Shown here: one piece after another, positions 1 to 8,627 of the stretch | Numbering within the stretch: the first letter of the stretch is position 1 | How the letters are laid out: every line of letters starts with the position of its first letter | Assembly: GCF_006516955.1 (NCBI RefSeq) | Contig: NZ_VHLG01000010.1 | Location: 179,157-243,156 of the forward strand | Direction of reading: 5' to 3' | Source: Martelella alba | Lineage (GTDB): Bacteria > Pseudomonadota > Alphaproteobacteria > Rhizobiales > Rhizobiaceae | DNA length: 64,000 nt | The notes under the pieces: model-generated | Seen by the model: only the letters and a program-made list of their open reading frames with translations | The model's database searches: none | Told to the model about the DNA's origin: nothing | Translations under genes and position numbers: made by a program

Positions 1-339
1 CCCTGTCATCTCTATTGAGCTCCATTCCCGCGCATACTGGCGGCCTTTTTCCCTGGCTAACGGGGCATGGCGGGCGATCCATACATAGCGAGGATCTCGA
101 AGACAGTATCGTCTGCCCGGGCGATATCGCGTTGGCGCCAGCCACTTCAGGGCTCCGCCGCCGCCGCACGCACCACCCCGTTTAGTACGCCATGCATCCA
201 TTCGGATGCATGGCGTACTAAACCATTGAATCTACGCATCGTGCTTTCAGTAGCCCCGGGCCCGTTCCCCTCCCCCCGGCAATGCGAAGCCGGCGCGACA
301 GGCTTGACTTTAATTAGAAAATAAACTAATTATTTAATC
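1..339. other. Left-edge region with no convincing gene
   Basis: No reading frame here has a credible start and family resemblance. The stretch holds a perfect 20-bp inverted repeat (180-223) and, at its right end, the promoter/operator of the ArsR-type gene. The rest shows nothing recognisable. Confidence 0.6.
180..223. repeat. Perfect 20-bp inverted repeat, 4-nt loop
   Basis: The left arm GTTTAGTACGCCATGCATCC (180-199) is exactly complementary to 204-223, with ATTC between. It has no T-tract on either side, so it is not an ordinary intrinsic terminator. It could be a transcript processing hairpin, a protein site or the scar of a mobile element. Confidence 0.9.
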
Positions 340-340
340 A
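304..340 (+). promoter_or_regulatory. ArsR-type operator overlapping the promoter of the 340-636 gene
   Basis: TAATTAG (311-317) and CTAATTA (326-332) form a perfect 7-bp inverted repeat with an 8-nt spacer, the usual layout for an ArsR/SmtB dimer site. A -35-like TTGACT (304-309) lies 17 nt before TAATTA (327-332), which could act as the -10. The repeat would therefore cover the promoter, as expected for autorepression. The predicted transcription start is very close to the ATG at 340 and no Shine-Dalgarno is present, so the message may be leaderless. Confidence 0.6.
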
Positions 341-636
341 TGGATAGGCTGGCAGCAGAGATTTCCGCACTCTCCAACGAGAAGCGGCTTTGGATCCTTC
401 AATGGCTGAAAGATCCAAAAACCGGGTTCGACCGCGGCGAAGCCACGTCCCGGCAGGGCATTTGTGGCCAGTCTATCGCAGACAGGCTCGGGGTCACGCC
501 GGCAACGGCGTCGGTCCATCTCAAGATCCTGACGCAGGCTGGACTGATCCGGGCCGTGAGGGTCGGCAAATTCACCTATTTCGAACGTGACGATGCAGCA
601 CTTGCCGCACTCGCGGAGAAAATCGCACAGCTTTGA
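340..636 (+). CDS. ArsR/SmtB-family winged-helix repressor
   Basis: A 98-residue protein of the usual ArsR length, predicted to be a cytoplasmic dimeric repressor. The HTH runs roughly from residue 10 to 80, with the recognition helix near TPATASVHLKIL (53-64) followed by a wing of basic and aromatic residues. Classic ArsR proteins sense As(III) with a CVC cluster. Here there is one cysteine (Cys42, in GICGQS), so the inducer is uncertain and a metalloid is only one possibility. The gene sits upstream of an MFS transporter on the same strand and has an AT-rich inverted repeat over its promoter, so autorepression and control of the exporter are the natural reading. The start is ATG 340; no ribosome binding site is visible. 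Confidence 0.85.
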   Translation: MDRLAAEISALSNEKRLWILQWLKDPKTGFDRGEATSRQGICGQSIADRLGVTPATASVHLKILTQAGLIRAVRVGKFTYFERDDAALAALAEKIAQL

Positions 637-693
637 ATACACGGATGCGGCCGGTCGCGCTTCGACCCTGCAACCGACTTGGGGAGACATCGG

Positions 694-1977
694 ATGCAAA
701 CAGATGCGCAGAGCCGCCAATCCGGCGGCAACCCGTGGATTGTCGTTATCCTTGGTTTTGCCACGCTTGCCTTTTCCTTTTCCGTGAGGGGGTCCCTCTC
801 GCTTGCCATGCCGCTCTGGCAGGTGGATTTCGGCTGGTCACGCAGTACGATCTCGGCAATCGCCGCCATGGCGATGATTGTCATGGCCCTAGTCGCTCCC
901 TTTGCCGGCGGTCTTGCCGACCGCTATGGCGCGCGGGGTCTGCTTGCCGCCGGGCTTGGCGCGATCGGCATCGGCATGGCGCTGGTGACCATGGCGGTTC
1001 CGGGTGTTTCCGCCTATCTTCTGCCAGTGGGGTTTGCCGGCATCGCCGCCATCGGCTTTGGCAGCATCGCCCAGCATGTCGTTTCGGCTGCGGTGGCGCA
1101 GCGTTTTGATGAGAATCGCGGCCTGGCAACGGGCATCGCAACATCCGGCTCCACGGCGGGACAACTTGCACTCATGCCGCTTCTCGCCGCCCTGATGGCA
1201 GGCGGAGACTGGCAACGCCCCTTCATGATGCTGGCCATCGGCTGCTTCATTCTTGTCCCCGTGACCCTGCTGCTGCTCAGGCGCCCGGCACGGCCTGCAC
1301 CCGCGCGACGCAATGCTGTAGAAACGGCAACGGCGTCGCATTCTCTTGGGCGGCGGATCGCGAACCTGTTCCTCAATCCTGTCTTTCACGCCCTGCTCTG
1401 GAGCTTTGCCATTTGCGGCTTCACCTCGACCGGCGTGATCGAAACACATCTCATGCCCTACGCCTCGGCCTGCGGCTTCGGCCCCATTCCAAGCGCAACA
1501 GCCTATGGAATTCTTTCCGGCGTCAATCTTATTGGCATGATCACAGCGGGCTATCTCGCCGACCGCATGCATCGCCCGCTATTGCTCGCGATCATCTATC
1601 TCATGCGAGCGCTGAGCTTCGTGCTGTTGATCTATATCTCGGACAATTATGCCCTGCTGCTGATCTTTTCCGTGATGTTCGGCTTCTTCGATTATTCCAC
1701 CGTGCCGGTTCTCGCCTCCTATGTCGCAAGCCGGCTTGGCGTCGGCATGCTGGGGCTGGTCATGGGGTTGCTGTCAGCCGGGCATGCCCTGGGTGCAGCG
1801 GCCGGAGCCTGGGCCGGCGGCCTGTTTTTCGACAGCTATGGCTCCTATACCGCCGTATGGCTGATGGCGCTTGCCTTTGCGCTCCTCGCCGCCGCCATGG
1901 TGGCCGGTCTGAAAGATCGCGACGAAGACGGATATTCGCAGTCTGACAGTGACGACCTCGTACCGGCGGCCGGCTGA
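694..1977 (+). CDS. MFS transporter, probable exporter under ArsR control
   Basis: A 427-residue hydrophobic protein with about 12 predicted membrane helices. The conserved MFS loop between helices 2 and 3 is visible as GGLADRYGARG, and a second version occurs midway as AGYLADRMHRP. The start ATG 694 is preferred over the upstream TTG 679 because GGGGAGA (681-687) is placed correctly for it. It follows the ArsR-type gene by 57 nt on the same strand, probably as one transcript. MFS exporters paired with ArsR regulators in rhizobia can export trivalent metalloids (ArsK type), but the sequence alone does not fix the substrate and organic compounds remain possible. Confidence 0.8.
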   Translation: MQTDAQSRQSGGNPWIVVILGFATLAFSFSVRGSLSLAMPLWQVDFGWSRSTISAIAAMAMIVMALVAPFAGGLADRYGARGLLAAGLGAIGIGMALVTMAVPGVSAYLLPVGFAGIAAIGFGSIAQHVVSAAVAQRFDENRGLATGIATSGSTAGQLALMPLLAALMAGGDWQRPFMMLAIGCFILVPVTLLLLRRPARPAPARRNAVETATASHSLGRRIANLFLNPVFHALLWSFAICGFTSTGVIETHLMPYASACGFGPIPSATAYGILSGVNLIGMITAGYLADRMHRPLLLAIIYLMRALSFVLLIYISDNYALLLIFSVMFGFFDYSTVPVLASYVASRLGVGMLGLVMGLLSAGHALGAAAGAWAGGLFFDSYGSYTAVWLMALAFALLAAAMVAGLKDRDEDGYSQSDSDDLVPAAG

Positions 1978-2225
1978 CAAAGCCGCCGCAGTGCAGCACC
2001 ACTACGAAGAGAAAATGAAAGTCGCTGCCGCTGATCCAGCCGGCTGGCGATGGCATGATGTGCCGGCGGAGGCAGCCGGCCTGTCAAAACACATCGTCGC
2101 CTGTCACCGGACCAGCGGCGCCCGTCACCGTCCAGATGGAACCCCACCGGAGGAGACAACCGGCATTGGGATCTGTTCCGCGACAGTGGTCTCTTGGCGG
2201 GGAGCAGAGGGGGCTCCCGCCCTGT

Positions 2226-3686
2226 TCAATATCCCGTCTTCCTTCTGATCATCTGCCGCATGTTTGACAGCACCTTACCCACCGCACTGCGACCGGTCTC
2301 AGACACAGCGCTGCCGGTTTGTCCTGACAGCCCGGCCATATAGGCCGCGACGCTTTCATTCACTGCGGCATAACCAAGCATGTGCTCGGCATGTTCGGGC
2401 CTGACGGCGCGCAACTGTTCCATTTTTTCCTGCCACTGGCTTTGCGTCAGGCTGGAGAGCATCCGGCAAATATCGTCATTCTTCAGCAAGACACAGGCGA
2501 GCGCCGGACCGTTTCCGGTAAACTCCCGCAGCAGCCCGGCCACTGCAGCATTGCTTTTTGGCGAGCTTGCTTTTGATTTCATACCGGCCTTGTTGAAGTT
2601 GTGCTTATCGAGAAGGCAGGGCAAACCAAATTCGCGCTTCTGTTCAGCGGCCAGAGGCAGATAAGCCACCATCTGCTCGCTAGCCAGCTCCCGCACATCC
2701 TGCACAGGCTGCATATGCTGAGATGCGCAGTCCTTGATCTTGTCGAGACAGGCGACCGACAACACATGCGCGCAAAGCGCCCGGAATCCGTCAGCCGAAA
2801 CGTTGCGCGCCAGCTGGAGGGTCTTCGCCTTGCACATGAGCGTGTCGATCAGTTCCAGATTTTCAAATCGCCTCCCATTGACGGGAGCAGCCGCCTGGCA
2901 TTCATCCCTAACCAGCTTCGCCAGCTCGGGATCCGACGGGATTTTTTTAAAGAGCTGGATCAGTTGCGCTTTCTGGTCATTATTCAGACCTATCTCGCTA
3001 CATAAGAAACACACGCCGATCAGCAGATTGCGAAGCGCTTCCTTGCCTTCACAGGCCTCCAATACCCGCGAAACATCGGCAAAAGAGGTCTTCATATCGT
3101 CCGGCGCCAGAGCATTGAGCAGGGATGAAAAGGGGATATGCTTGCCGGGATGCTTGCACGAGATCCGCCTGATATCATCAACGCCGAGCGGCACAACGCC
3201 CCTATCACGGGCCCTCTCCCGCCAAACAACCACATTGTCGGCCCCTTCACGAAATGAAAGACCTGCGCCGCTGCTTGCTGCTTCGGAGATCCGTGAACGC
3301 GCCGAAGTGGTGGAGGACCGCCACTGATCGCGACCAACCGGACTTTCTGGCGGGCTTTCTGGTCGGCTCGTTCCAGAAAACTGCGCCGAGATCGAATCAT
3401 CGCTCTGTGCCGCCATAGAGTTATTTCGCGTGACCTGGGGCGTGACTTGGGCCGTAACCTGGGGCGGATCCTGAGAGGGAAGCTGGGGTGGGTCCTGAGG
3501 GGGCACCGAATCCCGTCGCAGAACAGGACGTCGCTGCCATGCTGACTGGGCGTTCTGATGGGCTTGTATTCGTGCATCTAGCGCGGCGACCCGCGCTCTC
3601 ACGCTTGGCTCCGGGGCCGCTACGCTGTCTATCGAGCGCGCGCCTAAAGCTTCTCCGGAGCTTGCGGAACAGGTTGAATTCATCAT
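2226..3686 (-). CDS. Orphan 486-residue protein, disordered N-terminus, effector-like composition
   Basis: I do not recognise a family with confidence. The start ATG 3686 has a good ribosome site (AAAGGTGG on the minus strand). Residues 1-50 are rich in Ser and Ala. Residues 60-90 contain short proline-glutamine repeats of the PPQ/TPQV type, encoded by degenerate repeats of about 15 nt (3425-3510). Residues 90-150 are Ser/Arg-rich and probably disordered. From about 165 onward the protein is helical with many cysteines and ends in a basic tail. A Ser-rich leader, a disordered linker and a helical C-terminal domain is a layout common in type III effectors. The helical part faintly recalls NEL-type ubiquitin ligases, which is only a hypothesis. 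No tts box and no secretion genes are present in the window. Confidence 0.6.
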   Translation of the reverse strand: MMNSTCSASSGEALGARSIDSVAAPEPSVRARVAALDARIQAHQNAQSAWQRRPVLRRDSVPPQDPPQLPSQDPPQVTAQVTPQVTRNNSMAAQSDDSISAQFSGTSRPESPPESPVGRDQWRSSTTSARSRISEAASSGAGLSFREGADNVVVWRERARDRGVVPLGVDDIRRISCKHPGKHIPFSSLLNALAPDDMKTSFADVSRVLEACEGKEALRNLLIGVCFLCSEIGLNNDQKAQLIQLFKKIPSDPELAKLVRDECQAAAPVNGRRFENLELIDTLMCKAKTLQLARNVSADGFRALCAHVLSVACLDKIKDCASQHMQPVQDVRELASEQMVAYLPLAAEQKREFGLPCLLDKHNFNKAGMKSKASSPKSNAAVAGLLREFTGNGPALACVLLKNDDICRMLSSLTQSQWQEKMEQLRAVRPEHAEHMLGYAAVNESVAAYMAGLSGQTGSAVSETGRSAVGKVLSNMRQMIRRKTGY

Positions 3687-4184
3687 GGCACCACCTTTCG
3701 ACCGTAAACATGTCCGGCGAGATAAGGCGATCGCCGCGTAATAGAAAATTCAATTTCCTTGATAATTTTCATTGGCTTACCACTGTAAGTACAAACCAAC
3801 CCTGTCGCAGCGAAGACCTTGGCCCGCACTCAGGTCAGCCGCACCTGAGCAGGCAATGCAGGGCAAGGTTCGTGCAGAAACAACGCTTTCGCGACAGCGC
3901 GTTCTGACCTCGCCAATAGGCAGCCATGGTAATTTCCAAAACACGCAGGAAACAAACACCGACTCTCGAAAATGATGCATTGCAAATTGCCGGTAAATTT
4001 GTCAGACATATGTCATTAGACATTTCTTTTCAAATGTCCGCCCGTGTCGGAGCACCTGCCGGAACATTCCATATGCCGACCTCGAAACAATAAGCGAGGC
4101 GGATCAAGAGCGGGCATCAGCCAGCCATGCGGCGACTGACAAGCCCATCGGGAACAGTGTTGTGTCAATCAGGAGAGAATAGCG
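3687..4184. other. Intergenic region with promoters and a GntR-type operator
   Basis: No gene is supported. It should contain the minus-strand promoter of the 486-residue ORF and the plus-strand promoter of the ABC transporter remnant. A TGTCAGACA operator-like site lies at 4000-4008. The AT content is raised around 3740-3785 and 3950-4030. Confidence 0.6.
3999..4022. promoter_or_regulatory. Operator copy 1 of the TGTCMGACA motif
   Basis: TTGTCAGACAT (core TGTCAGACA, 4000-4008) is followed by a looser second element, TGTCATTAGACA (4011-4022). The core matches the sites before the GntR gene at 6836 and between the divergent transporter and peptidase genes at 13594. The downstream reading frames are ABC transporter fragments, so the site looks like the surviving control element of a decayed operon. 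Confidence 0.55.
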
Positions 4185-4590
4185 ATGAACTTTGTCGCAG
4201 AGGCCATAATGGCGGGATTCATGTCCCTGTCGATGGTGCTGCCGGCTGCCGCCGAAAGCCAGATGACCGCCCGCAGGGATTTAAAGACCAGCACCTATGC
4301 CGACTACATGAAAACTGTCTATGTACGCGCCGGTCAGCCGGAGCTGACACAGATACCGCTCACGACCTTCGACAAGGACTATACCTTGACGCCGATGGCG
4401 GCAGAGAGCTGGGAGGTCAGCGATGATGGCCTGACCTGGACCTTTCATCTACAACCGGACCTCATCTGGAGCAACGGCGCGCAACTGACAGCCGGAGATT
4501 GTATTTTCGCCCTCAAACGCGCAGCAACCCAAGGCTATGATTTCGCCCGGTACTGGGATTTTGCTGGCGGCATCGACAACTGGAGAGCGG
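4185..4590 (+). pseudogene. N-terminal fragment of a peptide ABC transporter binding protein
   Basis: The frame opens at ATG 4185 behind a strong ribosome site (AGGAGAG) and encodes a signal peptide-like start, then about 115 residues matching the N-terminal lobe of SBP_bac_5 proteins (LTPMAAESWEVSDDGLTWTF, then LIWSNGAQLTAGD). Near codon 135 the match stops. The DNA continues in another frame as the Walker A region of an ABC ATPase, and this frame reaches a stop at 4625. An intact family member has more than 500 residues. It is best read as a 5' remnant created by a deletion. The domain order is classical here, in contrast to the intact, permuted binding protein at 11757-13373. Confidence 0.8.
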
Positions 4591-5629
4591 TGAAAGCGGC
4601 TCCGGCAAAAGTACGATCGGCTTGATGGCCATGCGGCTGACCGAGATTACGGCAGGCCAGGCTCTCCTCAACGGTGAGGATGTCACCGGGCTCAGCCCCG
4701 TTGCCATGCGGCCCCATCGCCGCGCCATGCAGACCATCTTTCAGGACAGCTATTCGGCGCTCGACCTGATGATGACGCTGGCCGATATCATTGCCGAACC
4801 GCTGCGCATCCACAGGATCGGCACGCGCAGCACACAGCGCGAGGAAACACTTTCATGGTTCGAGTGCGTCGGCCTCACGCGTGACTACGCCAATCGCGAT
4901 CCGCATGAACTGTCCGGCGACCAGCGCCAGCGCGTTGCCGTCGCCCGTGCGCTGATCCTGAAACCGAAAGTTCTCGTGGCCGACGAGCCGACCTCGGCGT
5001 TCGAGGTTTCGCTCAAGGCACAAATCGTCAATCTCCTGCAGGATCTGCAGGCTGAAATGGGACGTTCCATCGTTTTCATCAGTCATGATCTGAGTGTGGT
5101 GCGCGGGCGCACCGACTGGATCATCATGAACGTGATCGAACTGTTTTCGGTGGTTCCGCCCTTGCTGGCGGCACTTCTTCTCGGCACCATCACCCGTGGC
5201 GGCTTTACCACCATCGTCTTCATCGCAGCCCTGTTGGGCTGGGTTCAGGTCTGCCTGCTGGTCCGGACTCAGGTGAAAGCCTTGCGTGAGAAGGAGTTTG
5301 TGACGGCGGCGCACGCGCTTGGTGCCTCGTCGTGGTATATCCTCTGGCGTCATCTGATCCCCAATGCCATATCCTCGGTCATTGTCGGATTCGTGCTGGC
5401 GATCCTACTTGCCATGATGCTGGAGGCCAGCCTCAGCTTTCTCGGCATCGGCATTCCGCCGCCGGTTCCAAGCTGGGGGCAGATGATCAATGTCGGCATG
5501 GATTTCATGTTTTTCTACTGGTTCATGGCGGCTTTCCCCACCGCCACCCTCGCACTTGCCATTCTCGCGACCACCCTGTTCGGCGATGGCCTGCGCGATG
5601 CACTCGATCCCACTTTGAAAGGTCGCTAA
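4589..5629 (+). pseudogene. In-frame fusion of ABC ATPase core and DppC-type permease C-terminal half
   Basis: From 4589 the frame encodes GESGSGKST (Walker A), the signature LSGDQRQRVAVARAL, Walker B VLVADEPTSA and the switch SHDLSVV of an oligopeptide ATPase. At about 5101-5105 it passes without interruption into the second half of a DppC-like permease, including the EAA-type loop HALGASSWYILWRHLIPNA and the family C-terminus GDGLRDALDP. The ATPase lacks its N- and C-terminal parts and the permease lacks its first helices. The only starts are internal (TTG 4622), downstream of Walker A. Two separate deletions or recombinations are needed to make this arrangement, so a working transporter is very unlikely. 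The stop lies 1 nt before the aminotransferase start, so transcription through it may still matter. Confidence 0.8.
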
Positions 5630-5630
5630 G

Positions 5631-6809
5631 TTGTCCGAAAATCTCGCTCGTCAGTTTCTTCTCGATGAAACCGTCGTCTTCCTCAATCACGGCTCTTATG
5701 GCGCCTGCCCGCGCCCGGTCTTCGAGACCTGGCAGGGATGGCAGCGGCTGCTGGAAAGCCAGCCGGTCGCTTTTCTCGATCCCAAACGCGGCTATGTCGA
5801 GCGCATGCGCAATTCGCGCGAGGCGATGGCCACTGAACTCGGCACCTCAGCCGACAATGTCGTTGGCGTGGTCAATGCAACAGCGGGTCTCAACATCGTT
5901 GCCCAGTCGCTGAAGCTTGCGCCGGGTGACGAGATCCTGACGACAGATCATGAATATGCCGCACTTGAAAAGACCTGGGCCTATGTCTGCCGCCGCACGG
6001 GCGCGGTGGTGAAACCGGTCACGGTGCCATTGCCGCTTACCAGCGAAGCTGACTTCACCGCTGCGATTCTCGAAGGCATGAATGAACGAACCCGTGTGCT
6101 GTTCTTAAGCCATATCACCTCGCCAACGGCTCTGGTCTTCCCGATCGAAAACGTCGTCGCCGAGGCGAAGCGGCGCGGGATCTGGACCGTCATCGACGGG
6201 GCCCACACGCCGGGCCATATTCCGCTTGATCTTGAAGCACTCGACGTCGATTTCTACGCGGGCAACTGCCACAAATGGATGATGGCGCCAAAGGGCTCGG
6301 CCTTTCTCTATGTCCGCCCGGAATTGCAGACGATGATCGATCCGCTGGTGATCAGCCATGGCTGGACGGCTGACAACAAGGAGCCCGGCGCTGTCGGCCC
6401 GTTCGGCAACACGCCCTTCATCGACAGTATCGAGATGCAGGGTACGCGCGACCCCTCCGCCTGGATGACCGTTGTCGAGGCAATCCGCTTCCGCCAGGCC
6501 AATGACTGGAACGAGGTGGCCATCCGCTGCCGCGACCTGGCTCAGGCAACGGCTGCCGAGATGGCACGCATCACCGGCCTTCATCCCCTCAGCGCTCCGC
6601 AGTTCTGCGCACCGCAAATGGTGGCGATGCCGATCCCGCCCTGCGATCCGGAATGGGTGCATGACACGCTGATCCGCGACTACAATATCGAGATCCCGGT
6701 CTTCCGCTGGAAGGACCATCATATCGCCCGGCTTTCGGTTCAGGGCTACAATAATCACAAGCAGACGGAGGCGCTTGTCGATGCGCTCAAGGCCATCCTG
6801 CAGCTCTGA
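5631..6809 (+). CDS. Class V aminotransferase, isopenicillin-N epimerase-like
   Basis: A 392-residue PLP enzyme of fold type I. The CefD-like N-terminal signature LNHGSYGACPRPV is present at residues 18-30. The schiff-base lysine is expected in GNCHKWMMAPKGSAF, and the preceding HITSPTALVFPIE and VIDGAHTPG segments hold the usual PLP-contacting Asp and His. Family members act as epimerases, desulfurases or lyases on amino acids and peptides, so the substrate is open. It starts at TTG 5631 immediately after the stop of the permease remnant. It is followed by a GntR regulator and lies opposite a peptide transporter operon, which suggests it processes an imported peptide or amino-acid derivative. 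Confidence 0.8.
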   Translation: MSENLARQFLLDETVVFLNHGSYGACPRPVFETWQGWQRLLESQPVAFLDPKRGYVERMRNSREAMATELGTSADNVVGVVNATAGLNIVAQSLKLAPGDEILTTDHEYAALEKTWAYVCRRTGAVVKPVTVPLPLTSEADFTAAILEGMNERTRVLFLSHITSPTALVFPIENVVAEAKRRGIWTVIDGAHTPGHIPLDLEALDVDFYAGNCHKWMMAPKGSAFLYVRPELQTMIDPLVISHGWTADNKEPGAVGPFGNTPFIDSIEMQGTRDPSAWMTVVEAIRFRQANDWNEVAIRCRDLAQATAAEMARITGLHPLSAPQFCAPQMVAMPIPPCDPEWVHDTLIRDYNIEIPVFRWKDHHIARLSVQGYNNHKQTEALVDALKAILQL

Positions 6810-6827
6810 AACACAGCCTGAGGCACT

Positions 6828-6856
6828 TGTATGTTTGTCCGACAACTGACATATAG
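6828..6856 (+). promoter_or_regulatory. Promoter of the GntR gene with operator copy 2 (perfect TTGTCCGACAA)
   Basis: The perfect 11-bp palindrome TTGTCCGACAA (6835-6845) lies between a -35-like TTGTAT (6828-6833) and a -10-like ATATAG (6851-6856) spaced 17 nt apart. A repressor bound there would block transcription of the gene starting at 6895, consistent with autoregulation by a FadR-type GntR protein, whose sites commonly have a GTN3AC core. Confidence 0.6.
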
Positions 6857-6894
6857 AGCGCCTGATTGACCGGAGCATTGGAAGGCCACGTAAC

Positions 6895-7614
6895 GTGACC
6901 AGTGAGCAAAGCGCAGCGCGCTATATCGAACCTATCGGCAAGAAGACCCGCGGCGCGCAGGTGCTCGACGCGCTTGCCGATATGGTTGAAAAGGCAGGGC
7001 TGAAAGTGGGCGACCGGCTGCCGCCGGAAACCACGCTTGCAGAGCGCTGCGGCGTCGGCCGTTCCACCGTGCGTGAAGCGCTGAACCGCTGGGAGGGCCT
7101 CGGCATCATCCGCCGCAAGCAGGGGGATGGCACTTATCTGACGGCCAGCGTGCGCTCCTATCACGACTTCGTGCCCACCAGTGTCCGGCTGGAAGGCGAA
7201 GCATTGCTAAGGCTGATGCAGGTACGGCGTGCGCTTGAACAATCCGTTGTCCGGCTGGCTGCCGAAAACGCAACCCCGGAACAATGCAGGGACATTGCCC
7301 TGAAATGCGACGTCCTGCTGGATCTCGTCGCCTCCGGCCAGCCCTGGCACCAGGCCGATGCCGATTTCCACGCCGCTGTCTATGACGCCTCGGCCAATCC
7401 GATGTTCGGACGCATTCTTCAGCGCGTCGACGAGGTGCTGGAGCGCTCCAAGGAATCGCCCTTCGGCCAGAAGGAATTCGGCCTTGCCTCCTTCCCCATG
7501 CATCGCGACCTGTCAGACGCGATCGCCGCCCACCAACCGGATGCCGCCGTGCTGGCGATCGATCAGATCATCGACAGCGTCGAGGACGAGATCCGCCGCA
7601 TGGCCGATCTCTGA
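6895..7614 (+). CDS. GntR-family regulator, FadR/FCD subfamily
   Basis: A 239-residue regulator. The winged HTH covers about residues 17-85 (LPPETTLAERCGVGRSTVREAL contains the recognition helix) and an all-helical FCD ligand-binding domain covers about 100-230, with the metal-type residues D..H in DADFHAAVYDAS and the later H in MHRDLSDAI. It starts at GTG 6895. FCD regulators bind small acids or amino acids and usually repress neighbouring catabolic and uptake genes. The perfect palindrome in its own promoter recurs upstream of the transporter remnant and between the intact transporter and the M20 peptidase, which suggests that it controls the whole 4-15 kb module. Confidence 0.88.
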   Translation: MTSEQSAARYIEPIGKKTRGAQVLDALADMVEKAGLKVGDRLPPETTLAERCGVGRSTVREALNRWEGLGIIRRKQGDGTYLTASVRSYHDFVPTSVRLEGEALLRLMQVRRALEQSVVRLAAENATPEQCRDIALKCDVLLDLVASGQPWHQADADFHAAVYDASANPMFGRILQRVDEVLERSKESPFGQKEFGLASFPMHRDLSDAIAAHQPDAAVLAIDQIIDSVEDEIRRMADL

Positions 7615-7639
7615 GGCAGATTTCTTTATTCCTGTGTTC

Positions 7640-7663
7640 AAAAAAGGCGGGATCAGTCCCGCC
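7640..7663. terminator. Bidirectional intrinsic terminator between convergent units
   Basis: GGCGGGA (7646-7652) pairs with TCCCGCC (7657-7663) around a TCAG loop. On the minus strand the stem is followed by six T (7645-7640), and on the plus strand by a pyrimidine-rich tract. The stop codon of the minus-strand ATPase gene (7653-7655) lies inside the loop, so the terminator starts within the coding sequence. Confidence 0.8.
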
Positions 7664-8627
7664 CTTCTTCGACGGCGTGGCAAGCGACGCGGGTTTCGCC
7701 CGCCGCCATGATGGCCGGCGCTTCGTTCTGGCAGCGCTCATTGGCCAGCGGACAGCGCGGATGGAACGGACAGCCTGTCGGCGGGTTGAGCGGCGAAGGC
7801 AATTCACCGGAAAGCTTGATGCGTTCGCCGCGCCGATCAGGATCGGCAATCGGCGTCGCGGACAAAAGCGCCCGCGTATAGGGATGGCGCGGATTGGAAA
7901 ACAGCGTCTCCGAGGGTGCCATTTCAACCGCACTGCCGAGATACATGACCAGAACATCATCGGCAATATATTGCACCACCGCGAGATTGTGGGAAATGAA
8001 CATCAAGGTCAGATCAAGCTGGCTTTTCAGCCGTTTCAAAAGATTGAGGATCTGCGCCTGAACCGAGACATCAAGCGCCGAGGTCGGCTCGTCGCAAACG
8101 ACGAATTCCGGCTCAAGGATCAGGGCGCGGGCGATCCCGATGCGCTGACGCTGACCGCCGGAGAATTCATGCGGATAGCGGTCCGCTGCCTGCGGCGGCA
8201 GGCCGACCAGCTGCAGGATATCAAGCACCGCCTTGCGACGGCTCTGCCGATCACCGATCCCGTGGATCACCAGACCTTCGGCAATGGAGTTGCCGATCGG
8301 CTGCCGCGGATCGAGCGATGAATAGGGATCCTGAAAGATGATCTGGATCCGCTTGCTGACATCGACATCGGACGGACCGCTGGCGCCCGCAATCTGGCGG
8401 CCATCAAAACGGATCTCGCCCTCACTCGGCGGAAACAGGCCGACGACGATGCGCGCCAGTGTCGACTTGCCGCAGCCGCTCTCGCCCACCACGCCGAGGG
8501 TGCGGCCTTTTTCAATCGAGAGGCTGACATTGTTGACCGCCTTCACCTCCCCCTTGACGCCCTGCAACAATCCGCCACGGACAACGAAATTCATCGTGAC
8601 ATTGTCAACTTCGAGCAATGTTGTCAT
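7653..8627 (-). CDS. Peptide ABC transporter ATPase, DppF/OppF type
   Basis: A 324-residue cytoplasmic nucleotide-binding subunit. Walker A is GESGCGKST, the signature FSGGQRQRIGIARAL, Walker B VCDEPTSALD and the switch FISHNLAV. The C-terminal oligopeptide extension carries TGCPFHPRCPLANERC, a four-cysteine motif frequent in Dpp/Opp ATPases. It is the last gene of a five-gene minus-strand operon and overlaps the preceding ATPase by 4 bp (ATGA). The two ATPases are expected to form a heterodimer that powers the DppB/DppC-like permeases. The stop codon lies in the loop of the operon terminator. Confidence 0.92.
   Translation of the reverse strand: MTTLLEVDNVTMNFVVRGGLLQGVKGEVKAVNNVSLSIEKGRTLGVVGESGCGKSTLARIVVGLFPPSEGEIRFDGRQIAGASGPSDVDVSKRIQIIFQDPYSSLDPRQPIGNSIAEGLVIHGIGDRQSRRKAVLDILQLVGLPPQAADRYPHEFSGGQRQRIGIARALILEPEFVVCDEPTSALDVSVQAQILNLLKRLKSQLDLTLMFISHNLAVVQYIADDVLVMYLGSAVEMAPSETLFSNPRHPYTRALLSATPIADPDRRGERIKLSGELPSPLNPPTGCPFHPRCPLANERCQNEAPAIMAAGETRVACHAVEEGRD

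Noticed and set aside
3687..3900. tts box upstream of the effector-like ORF
   Set aside because: No sequence resembling the TtsI-binding consensus was found on the relevant strand.
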